Source: Lithodes maja
Lineage: Eukaryota > Arthropoda > Malacostraca > Decapoda > Lithodidae
Reading direction: 5' to 3'
Length of the DNA: 64,000 bases
NCBI GenBank assembly: GCA_037953745.1
Contig: JBAKBP010000687.1
Span: 62,001 to 126,000 of the forward strand
The notes under the pieces were generated by a model, which saw only the letters and a program-made list of their open reading frames with translations, made no database searches and was not told where the DNA came from. Position numbers and translations under genes: made by a program. Below, piece after piece: positions 46,701-58,700 of the stretch (position 1 is its first letter; every line of letters begins with the position of its first letter).

Positions 46701-49700
46701 TTTTCAAATTAAGTGACAACGCATTTTACCAAATACTTTAATAAAAGAAAACTAAGCTGACTGACCTGGTATGTGTCCGAGCCACAAAGTTTCTCATAAA
46801 CCCATTCAAAGTTGAGAACAAACTCCTCCAGGATGCGGCCCTTGAGTTGCAGGACCTGGTACGGCAGCTCATCCAGCTTGCGGCGGTTGTGGCGGCTGAA
46901 CACCGACTGGACCGAGATCTTTGACATGTTGCTGTCACGGAATGAACACTATTAGAATCAAACTGCACAATAAACATGTTATGAGAATCAAATTGTGTAT
47001 GAAATACTGTATATAATTAAAATAAAATCAAACTGTACCAATAGCATAGTAGAACAAAACTGTGTATACATACATACAAGTTTAAAGACTGCTTCATTCA
47101 CAGAGAACGTGGTTTTAGTCTTTTTACTGTAGCACAGTACAGTAAAGAATTGCCACAACACAGGCCCATCATGTCATCACAGTGGCTGATGTTGGTATAG
47201 CGCTAACAGTGTCTCAGCAAGACTCAACAAAGTCCCCCTGAAGAACTTGCACCTGGCGAAATCGCCCACACCAGCCTTAACCGTGCTACAATAAGCCAGT
47301 AACAAGAAATCACCGTAACTGCTACAAAGGCTGACTGCACCGCCGAAGTGGTGGGCAGTTGGGTCACTACATCCCTACGCCCTGTATGCCATATATAATT
47401 AGAATCAAACTGTACCATAAACATACCGGTTAATAGAATAAAACTGTGTACAAAATATATAATAAGAATCAAACTGCGTAACAAAGTTATTATTAGAAAT
47501 TACCTATAGGCTACACAATTTATGAGTAAATTTTTGGGGGGAACTGTTGCTTTTGACTGTACCTTCCCCTGTACTTGGTTGGTTGGTCCAGTACAAACCG
47601 GTCCTTGCCTTCCTCCACCCCCGCCTCGTACACCGGCACCGGCTTCTTCGCTCCGTTGGCCCACTTGCTCTGTCATAAATGTACAGAATTTTGGTGTGAG
47701 TATCCTAGGTTCGAGTCCTTGGAGTGCCACATGTATTTGTTGATTTAATTAATTGAGTTTAGAAGTGAAGTTGGTTGGTTAAAAAATATGAAATAATGCA
47801 AAAAGTTTAGTCTTACAAGTTATACGATGCCGCATTTCTTCCTTTTATTCTGGCTCAATTTATACGATGATGCATTTCTTTCTTTGATTCTGGCTATCTA
47901 TAGACAAATTTAATCAGTTTAGGAAGAAACTGAGGGAGCTAAAAGGTTTATAGATATAAACAAACCCTCTTCATGGTTTCAAAGCTACTCTCCATCTATC
48001 TATCTACCCAGGCACATACCCCATTTTTTTTTTCTTTTTTTTAGCAGGGGGTGGCCAACTCGATACAGAATTATAACTACAGTACAGTACTGTACTCTTA
48101 GACAATTTATTCATCTACAGTATTTAGTTATCCCCATTTGGCTACTATTTATGCTGCGATTGTTATCATTGTTTTGGTTGTTGTGTTTGGCAGGCATTTC
48201 AGTTATGTTGATGTCATCGAGTTTCATAATACAGGTCTCCCTCACCATCCGATGCCCTGATTTACGATATTATTATAGGTTTCTTACAGTAGATCCTCTG
48301 GAAAAAAGCAAACTAGGCCTGTGTATCCAGCTCAGTGCCAGTACAGTACTTGCACTGCTGTGGTCGTTCACGGTGTTGGTGGCGGCGGTAGCAGACGCAA
48401 CATTTTTACTATTCTGTATTTTTGCGTTCTAATCAAACTTCAAATCTTGTCTTCACCATGCTTTATCAAGATTACTTTCAAACTTCCTTATTGATTCGGA
48501 ATCGACTACATACTGGGGCAGTGCGTTCCACTCATTTACCACTATCACAAAATGAGTTCTTTGCCTTTTCAAGCCTATTTCTTTCTTTGTAAATTTTCTT
48601 AGAGTGTCCTCTCATTCTTGTTCCCTCCCGCATCAAGAAGATACCTTCACACACATCCTCATCATACATTCTTGACACTATCTTAAAAGTCTCTATCATA
48701 TCCCCTCTCTTTCTCCTATACAGTATGCAAGTGTCGGAAGCCCCAGTGTCCTCAACCTCTGCTCATAGCCCACGTTCTTCAACGTTGGTACTAGCTTGCT
48801 AGCTCTCCTCTGCACTTTCTCCACTGCTTCTATATCCTTTACCATATATGGAGCCCACACCTGGTTCGCATATTCCAGGTGCGGCCTAACCAGCTTGGTA
48901 TAGAGATTCCTGAATATTTCTTCATCAAGTGACACAAATGTCCTCCTTATCAGCCCTACAATTCTATTGGCTTTGTTTATCTTTTCCATTAAATGTTCTG
49001 AGAAATTTAACTTATTGTCTATCACTACTCCTATATCCTTTTCTGCATTAACTTCCTCCATCGCTTCATACATACTGTATCCTACCTAGTCTATCTTGCT
49101 TGTCCCAATCCGCATGTACTCGCATTTTTTTGGATGAAAAGGCATTAACCAATGCTCAGACCATCCCTTCATGCCCTCCACATCTCCTTGAAGCAAACCC
49201 ACATCTTCCTTACTCCTCACTCTTCTATACAGCTTAGTGTCATCCGCATACAGGTATATCTCACTTCCATTAGTTATAACTTCAGGTATGTCGTTGATAA
49301 ATATAACGAACAGTAGTGGTCCCAACACAGATCCCTGAGGTACCCCACTTGTAATTTCCCTCCACCCCGAGCCTATTCCATTCACCAGTACCCTCTGTCT
49401 CCGATCTTTCAGGAAGGCTTCTATCCATTTCACACATTTCTCCCTTATATTATAGCTTCTAACTTTCTCTATTAACCTTTTACGTGGGACCTTATCGAAG
49501 GCTTTCATAAAATCGCAATATACCACGTCTATAACATCACCATCCTCCAGAATTTGCATCCAATCATCTACCACCTTAATTAGGTGTAGTACTGTCGACC
49601 TCCCCGGCAAGAATCCGAACTGTCTCCCACTGAAAAGTTGGTTTGATTTCATATGCTCCATTATTCCTTCTCTAATTACCGTTTCCATTAGTTTACACAC

Positions 49701-52700
49701 AACACTTGTCAAACTGACTGGTCTATAATTTCCTGGGTCATTTCTCTTTCCCTTCTTAATAATAGCTGTTATGTTCGCCTCTCTCCAGTCCATTGGGATT
49801 TGTCCTGTATTAAAAGATACCTCAAATAACATTCTTAATGGCTCTACTAACATCTCACCTCCTTCCTTTATGATTCTTGGATGTATCCCATCCGGGCCCG
49901 GGGACTTACTTCTGTTAATTTTTTCTATAGCCCTTCTTATTCTAGAATGGGAAAACTCTATTAGTTCTAGTGCCGGTGCCTGTTTGATGGGAATAGTAGG
50001 CACTGCATCATCCGACTCCACTGTTAGTACCTCCCCAAAGTATTTCCCCAGCACCTCTGCTTTCTCCTTATCAGTTTCTGCTCTATTCCTATCATCCAAT
50101 TCTCCTATCAGTTCTGGGATACCTACTCTTCTTGTTAACTTTTCCTGAATGTACTTCCAGAATATTTTTGGATTATCCTTCACGTTTTTTGCAATCTCTC
50201 TCTCCCTCTCCTTCACCCCCCTCCTTGTCTCCCACCTTATTTTATTGTTTATTTGTCTACGTTCCAAATCCACTTCTTTAGCTTCTATACTAGACCCCCT
50301 GTTCTTTTTTAACACTTTTAGTCTATCCCACAATCGTTTCTTTCTTCTTATCCATGTCCAAAGCTTTCTTTTCATTGGTAATTCTGGGTTCGTTCTTTTC
50401 CTCAATTTTGTTTTATCCTTATATTCCCTTACTGGTACACATTTGGATATAGCATTCTCCAGTTTGACTCTAATCTTCCTCCACATTCCTTCAGCGTCTT
50501 CACCGTTCAAGTATTCCCCCCAGCCAATGTCCAAACACCTTCTCAGCAGCTCATAATCTGCTCTATCATACATGTATTTTTTTTTGTTTGCTTCTATTAT
50601 CCCTCTCTGTTTTAATATTGCAACTAAAACTTATACAGGCATGGTCACTACAACCTATAGAGCTATCCACATTGACATGTTCTACTATATCCTCCTCATT
50701 GCTAAAAATCAAATCAAGTACACTCCCCTGTGTCCCATCTCTATATCTTGTCATCTCTGTAATATGTTGCGTTAAAAAACAATCTCTCACTTTCTCTATA
50801 AACTTGTTTTCCAGGCTACACTGTCCCGTTGGAGTAGTACAATTTGCCCAGTTGATCCTTGGCAAATTGAAATCTCCAATCAAAATCTTATATTTGTTCT
50901 CTCTATTATCTATTTCCTCCATTGCTTTCAGTAGGTTATCATCCTCTTCCCTACTATTATTTGGGCTTCTATATATAGAGGCAATTAGAATTGACCCTCT
51001 TGCACATTTTACTTCAATACACAAATACTCACAATACTGCTGTCTCATATCCACCTCATTTACCTTGAGCTCTTTTCTTACATAAATAAACAGTCCTCTT
51101 CCAACCTCTGCTCTAATAGCATTCCTCTCATACAATTCAAAACCCTCCAAACTATACTCCACCAGTTCCCTTTCAATTCTAGCATTTTTTGGTCTTACTT
51201 CCTGTAAGGCATGACATCAGGTTTTTCCTCTACATCCTGCAACCTACATATCAGTTCTCTTTTCTTGTCCTGGGTAAACACATCAACATTGCTAAACATA
51301 ATCCTTAATCTTTCTACCATTCCTTCAGCAGCTACATCATCCCGCTCCTCCTGTCCGTGCCCTACTCCTCCCCTCACACTACCGGTACTGTGTCTGCAGC
51401 TTCTTCTTCTCCTGTCTCTCCCCGAGACGCTTCCACCCTGCTCTCCACCTCTGCCACAACTTCTATCACATTCTCTTCCCTCCCAGATCTCCTTCTCCCT
51501 TCTATTCGTATAAACCACTTCTTCAATTTCCCGTCCCTCACTCTCCAGAAAAACTTCTTCTTATCCTCCTCACCCAACTTTCCATTTTCCTCATCAGCCT
51601 TTTCCTGTAGTTCCTTTATTTTTTTTCTTTGTTCTATGCTCAAATCCTTCTTTAATCTTATATGTTTCAGTTCTTCATTTGTGTATAGTCTCCAACTAAA
51701 ATTTGTCACTGTCTCTGCCACTGCCCTGGTTTTAAACTGTACCCTTATAGAGTTATAGGTCTCATCTCCTCCCTTCTATATCTACCTATCCTACTGACTT
51801 CCTCCACCTGCCCATCCCATCCACATCCATCTACATCAACAGCTTTCATGACCTCCTTCACTTTCTCCATGGCTTCAATCCAGTCTGTAGATGTCAAATC
51901 ATCTTTTATTTTTGTTGGTGATGTCAATGAGCATCATCAAGAGTGGTTGAACTCGGTCTCTCCAACTAATAGAAATGGTCATGCTGCATTGGATTTTGCA
52001 AACTTATCTGGTTGTGAACAGCTAATCCAAGGACCTACTCATATGTCTGGAAATTGTCTTGATCTAGTACTAACAGATATTCCTGGCGTTGTAGAAACCT
52101 CCGTTCTTGTACCTGTTGGCACTTCCGACCACAATGCCATCATGTGTAAAATTAATCTTGATTTTTCTGTTCCTGATATTACACTCTCACGTAAAGTCTA
52201 CCTTAAATCCCGGGTTAACTGGGACAACGTTTGTAATGATGTTTGTAATATTGAGTGGAATCACATACTAAGATCTCATGACCCGGTTTCAGCTCTCAAC
52301 AGTTTCAGCTCTCCCTTCTTGGTATCCTTCGCAAAAGAGTTCCATCGAAGACAATTAAGTCTCGTATCAGGGATAAAGCATGGTTTAATGATGACTGTAA
52401 GCGTGCATTTGATGACAAACAGGCTGCATATCGTCTATGGAGGCGTAATCAAACCCCCTTGCATTGGGAAAATTATGTTTTTAAAAGGGCAGCTGCGCAG
52501 AGAGTTTATGATGGTGCTGAGAGGGATTATAACTCCCATCTTCAGGATGTTCTGGCAGGAGCTACACAGCCTCATAAATGGTGGTCCACTTTGAAATCCT
52601 CTTTATTTGGAATAGATTCCTCCATGCCTCCTCTTTGTGATTCTGATGGCTCCATCTCTTTTGATCCATTATCGAAGGCCAATATTCTATCTAATATTTT

Positions 52701-55700
52701 TATTAATAAGCAGAGTAATCAGGAATTGTCTTTGCCATTGACATGTTTCCCTAGACCCAACCTCAATTCAATGGCATTCAAATCAGCTGAACTGAAAATG
52801 TACTTGCTGGATCTTGATCCCTATGGTGGCATAGACCCGGATGGGTTTTTCCCTCTCTTTTTTAAAAAGGTTACAGTGGTCTTGGCACCTAAATTGGCTG
52901 TGGTGTTTAGGTTGCTTTTGAAATCAGGTAGTTTTCCTCTTTGCTGGCATAAGGCTATTATCACTCCTATTCCAAAGGGAAATACTGCCTCATCATCTCC
53001 TAATGACTATCGCCCTATCTCCATTACACCTATCCTATCCAAGCTCTATGAGAGGCTTTTGTCCAGACGCCTTTCCTCTTATTGTAATAGTCATAATTTG
53101 ATACCAAACTCACAGTTTGGTTTTCGTAAGGGACTGGGTACATGTGATGCACTTCTGACACTCACCCATGACTTGCAATCTTCATTGGACCAGGGACATG
53201 AGTCTCTCGTCGTGGCTATTGACTTTAGTTCTGCTTTTGATTTAGTCAACCATAAAGCACTTCTGTTTAAGTTACAGCTCATTGGTATTGGTGGCAATTT
53301 TTTAAGGATCTTTGAAGATTTTTTGACGAAAAGATCTCGGTCTGTGGTCATTGATGGGTGTCATTCCCCTTCTGTTACTGTTGTTTCTGGTGTTCCACAA
53401 GGCAGTGTCCTTGGGCCTTTGCTTTTTATTATTTTTACTGCTGACCTGTGTTCCGAGCTTGAAAATAAACTAATCTCCTATGCTGATGATACAACTTTAT
53501 ATGCGTCAATTGCATCACCAATAGATCGACACGTAATTGCTACTGCTCTGAATAGGGATTTAGCCAAAATTACATCATGGCGTGAACTTTGGGGCATGAA
53601 ACTTAATGCTAGTAAAACACACTCCATTATCATCAGCAGATCTCGTACCTTGGATCCTCGCCATCCTTATCTACAAGTTTTTGGCGAGCAAATTGAGAAT
53701 GTGGATACTCTGCGTTTGTTAGGAGTTACTCTTGATCCCAAACTTACTTTTGAAAAGCATATTCGTTCTTTCTCCTCTTCCATTTCCCCCCAAAATTGGT
53801 CTGCTTCGCAAGGTTTATAAAACATTTGTTTGTGACGCCACAGTTATCAAGTCTTTTTATGCTTTTATTTTGCCACATTTCGAGTACTGCTCACCTGTCT
53901 GGTTGTCAGCAGCTGACTGCCATCTCAAGTTGCTTGACAGGTCGCTAAATTCCATCAGTTTTATTCTACCTCATTTGTCTCTTGATCTGTGTCATCGACG
54001 TAAAGTTGGTGCCCTTAGTCTTTTATTTAAAGTTTTTAACAACCCTCAGCATCCCTTACATGGGGTTCTGCCTGGGCCCTATGTCCGGGCTCGTGCAACT
54101 AGATTCACAAGCAATCTTAATGATCTTGCCATGAGCCGTGTTAATTTTTCTACTACACAGTTTTCACGGTGTTTTGTGCCGGCCATGGTTGACTTGTGGA
54201 ATAAGTTGCCAAATGAGCTAGTCAATTCAGCTAATATCTCCATTTTTAAGTCTAGAGTTAATGCTTTTTTGCAGCATTAATTCTAATTTTTAAACTTATT
54301 TTATTCTATTTTATTGAATTATATTTATGCTTGATATCCTCCACTGCATAATATGTTATCTGTGTTTAATATGTGTATATGTACAGTACAGTATACAGTA
54401 TATGTTTATATTTTTTCCTAAGTTGCCGTAGTCTCTCTCCAGTGCCTCCGGGTGTTTTGTGTGGATTGATCTTGATGGTGTTTCTGCACCCTGGTTGGAG
54501 ACTTCGGCATCTCATATAATAATAATAATAATCTCTCACTTTTCTCACTCCATTATCATTCATATGAGCCTCTATATCTCCATGCATGATTACACCTCTA
54601 TCCCTGTCCATGGCCTCCCTCACAACACTCTCCCTTATTCTTCATGACCCCTACGACTGCACTCTCAAAACTTTTGTTTGTCTTGTTCATTTCCTCCTTT
54701 TGTTCTTTCACAATTTCCTCTAAATCCTTAACTTTCTGTTCACCTACCACCGTCCATGCAGTTGACTCCTTCACTTCCTTGAATCGTCCTTCGTATTCCT
54801 TCAGTTGCTCCTTTAATGCCATATTAACTGCTCCCAAATCCTCTACCCTTTTTAGTATCATCTCGAGGTTATCATTAACTTCCGAAATAGGCCTACTGCT
54901 TCCTTCACTAAGCCTATTCCCTGCCCCACCCGACGCACCACATAGTTCGCACAACACCTTGATTTTCTCACCAATGTCCCCTTTCCACTTCTCTGTATCA
55001 CTCTTCCACTTTTCCAAATCCTTCACAGCATTAAAAATCTCTTCTACCTTCTTATCTGTGCTCCTAAACCCACGAAACCGTCCTAACCTTTCTTCCGTTT
55101 CCGAAATTCCCGCCGTTCCGTCCGCCATGTTTGTTTACAATCACTACAACTCCAGCTGACCCGTTGATTACACTACTCTTTTCACACTACAGTATATATC
55201 ACCCCTCCACCACACCAATTTATCTTCAAAACACTTCACTAGACCTTCCTCTCCTCGCTCGCTCAGTATGTATTCGAAATTCCGTTATACTTAATCGTGC
55301 CCATGATATGCCGGAGCCTCAAAAAATACGTCCGCCTCCCACCATCGCCTCGACCGTCGACATCTAGGTGTTTGTGTTTTGGTTTTGGCTGGTCAGTGAA
55401 TGTATCGCCATTTACCCCATTAATTTCAGGGTTTGCTATACTATTTTTCTGTTTAAGATCGGGTATTCAGGAACGTAACCTAATTGTAAATCGAGGGAGA
55501 CCTGCACTAATATCCGGCTTATCAAAATTCTAACTACAGTGCTGCACCTTTCTCTAAGCCAAACGGATATCAAATAATGTATATATGTATGTATGTATAT
55601 ACTCTAGCACTTACCCCAGTTTTCCTTTTTTTTTTTTTATGGGGGTGGCCGACTCGAGACAGAGACTAGAATACACAAAATAAGAGGTAAAACAAAGCCA

Positions 55701-58700
55701 GCACACACCTGGAAATATTCAATGAGTGCCGTGCAACACATGCTAATCTGGTCAGTGGTGCCGAGGTAGCGGGCGTGTGCGGCGTTACGGAAACTCTCGT
55801 GGCGCCAGGTAAGCAGGCAGATCCCCGACACTATGGTCTTCATCAGGAACGGCTGGACCTGCTTGGAGATTTGCACCCACAGTAGGGACGGGCACCGACG
55901 CACTGGGGGTGGGAGGGAGGGGGAGCATGTGTTGGTTTTAACACTCTTAAGGGGAGATGGGCCGTTTTTTTGGTCTATTAATGAATTTATTCCTCTATTT
56001 CTTAGTTTCCTCGCTAAACTTCTTTCAAGCTTAGAAAAACACCCCGTAGACCCCCCTTCATGATAAATTTGTACATTTTTTGGTACAAAAATGTCCCGGC
56101 CAAAGGCCGCTTACTCTTATAATTTCAGGCTCGCTATCGCTCGCCAGGAAAAAATTGACCCCTAAATGGCACGAAAGGTCTTAAAATTGACAACGAAATG
56201 GGATGAAAGGTGTTAAAATCAACAAACTAATGGGGACAAACGTCTCAAAATCTCAAAACTAATGGGGGTAAGCATGAGGAAGAAATGGGACAAGAAAACC
56301 AGCCCATCTGCCCTTAACACTAATAAGGGCAATAGTACTGAAATACTAAAGGAGCAATATACTGTACTGCATATGGCAAAATCCCTCTCTTTCGGACTTA
56401 TCGAGGGAAGACCCTGTTCGTTTGTGTGACATGTCCAGAAGTGTGTAACATGACAGTCAGGAATGAATACCTAGTTCGGGTTCCCGGGGTCCAAAAGTGA
56501 GGGGTTTTATACACACAACCAAACTCATATGAAGGTAAACCTCAAACCGTCCAATTAAACTGCATAATCATAATAAACAATGGAAAACCACAATTTATAC
56601 AACATCCATACACAGATATTATAGATCAAGTTTAATCACTATAATCCGGAGAAAACCACACACAAACATACTCGCACAAACTTAATGGTAGAAGTTCAAA
56701 CACAATTACAGTACTGTATAGTTAAAATTTGATATGCTATATAAATTAAGTTGCAAAATAAATACAAACTCGTGCATAATCACAGGATAATTTTGAGAAA
56801 ACTTAACAAATTTGATGAACTATAGTCTGGTTTTATCCAGCTGATGGTAAATTGCTATCTTTATGTATGTATGTATGCGTACAGTACAGTATATACTAAG
56901 GCACATACTCCATAGGTGGCCAACTCGAGACAGAGCCCGAACACGGATAACACAACACAAAAAACAAAATACAAATTCACACACATCTAGGTTGTCCAGG
57001 AGAAGACCCAGAGACCCAGGCCCATTTGGGGTCCCCAGCAAAAGATTCCCAGGTCCCAGACCTCCCGGAGAAGTTCCGGTCTCAGCAGGCAGACATGCAG
57101 CGGAGTACACCACAGTGCCCGACCCGCCACGCATCCAAGCATGATCCTTCATATACTGTATACCGGCTCCCCGGGCTAGGTGCCTGACGAACTATTATCT
57201 AGTCCAACTGGCGCACAACCCCCTCTCCCAAACGAACGCACTTTCACTCTTCTATTCACTAGCATTATCCATTTATTCCTATTTATTACCACTTCCCTTG
57301 CCTGACCTATAGTCATTCCTCTATCTTCCAACGCTTGTCCTACACAATCTCTCCATCTCAATGGAGGTCTTCCTACCCCTCTACCCCCCCTTGTATCTGA
57401 CTCACATATTCTCTTTGTAAGCCTTTCATCTTCCATTCGGTAAACATGTCCATACCAGTTCAGCACCCTTCTGTCCACTCTGGCCGACAAAGGTTCCTGC
57501 TACCCCACTCTCCTACGTATCTCTTCATTCCTCAATCTTTCTCTACGAGTCACTCCACACATACTCCTCAAGCAGCTCATCTCCATCACATCCAGCTTTC
57601 TTCTCTCCTTTGCCTTCAGAGCCCATTCATACATCACTGTTGGTACAACTATCCCTTGATACACTGCACTTTTAACTTTCATTTCTGAGATTTCTCACCT
57701 TCCACATACTTCCCATTGCTCCAAAAACTTTCCTTCCTTCACATACTCCCTGCTTTACTTCCACTTCCATACCTGCATCCCTGCTTATCACTCCTAGATA
57801 TTTGAAACACTCCACTTGCTCTAGTATTTCCCCATACAGCCTCACATCTAGATTCACTCTACGAACATCTCTATTACACACCATCACTTTACTTTTATTT
57901 ATGTTCACCCTCAGCTTCATCCCACATACCACACCAAACTCCTCGACTACTCGCTGCAGTTTCTCCCCAGAATCCGCCACCAACGCTGCGTCATCAGCAA
58001 ACAGCAACTAGTTCAACTCCCAATCTCTACCATTCTACTAAACCCAATCCTCCACCCATAGTTCTCATTTTCACCTCCCTTACCACACCATCCATATATA
58101 CATTAAACAGCCATGGTGACATTACACAACCCTGTCACAGACCTAAATTTACCTCAAACCAATTACTCAACTCCTTATTTCCTACTCCAACACACGCTCT
58201 GCTCTCTTCATAAAAAACTCTTGGCTGCTCTTAACAAACTTCCTCCAATTTCATAAATCTATAGTACCTTCCACATTGCTTCTCGATCCACACGATCATA
58301 CACTTTTTCCAAATCCATAAAAGCCCACAATATCTCCTTATGCTTCTCTAAATACTTCTCGCATAGCCGTCCTACTGCAAAAATCTGATCCACACACCCT
58401 CCCCCCTTCCAAAACTGCACTGCTCTTCTCCTATTGCACCTTCTATACCCTTTAGTATCCTCTCTATCAACCCCCTGCCATACAGTTTTCCAACAACTGA
58501 TAATATACTAATACTTCCTCACGAGGACAGAGTCCACCTGGCCAGGTTGGGATGTGGGCACCATCCAGCTCTTCTGAGCTATCAGAAGAGACTGGATATC
58601 TCCGTCGACGACACTTGCCCAGGATGTAACACAGCATCCCATACCATTGGACACATCCTAGAAGACTGCATTTCACACAATCACTTACGCCAACAACATA

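Larger units (their letters stand above)
48435..51896 (-). mobile_element. CR1-like LINE, downstream segment (ORF1 end, endonuclease, RT)
   Basis: Order on the minus strand: ORF1 C-terminal part (51,896-51,190), AP endonuclease, RT, C-terminal domain. The N-terminal part of ORF1 is at 54,534-55,128, separated by a later opposite-strand LINE. It is close to full length, with a few disabling changes. Confidence 0.85.
51901..54529 (+). mobile_element. LINE inserted in the ORF1 of the CR1-like LINE
   Basis: Plus-strand element, 5'-truncated within its endonuclease, ending in (AAT)n. AATC at 51,897-51,900 and 54,530-54,533 is a short target duplication. Ignoring the element restores the reading frame of the host LINE's ORF1 across the junction (VRD then LTSTDW). 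Confidence 0.88.
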
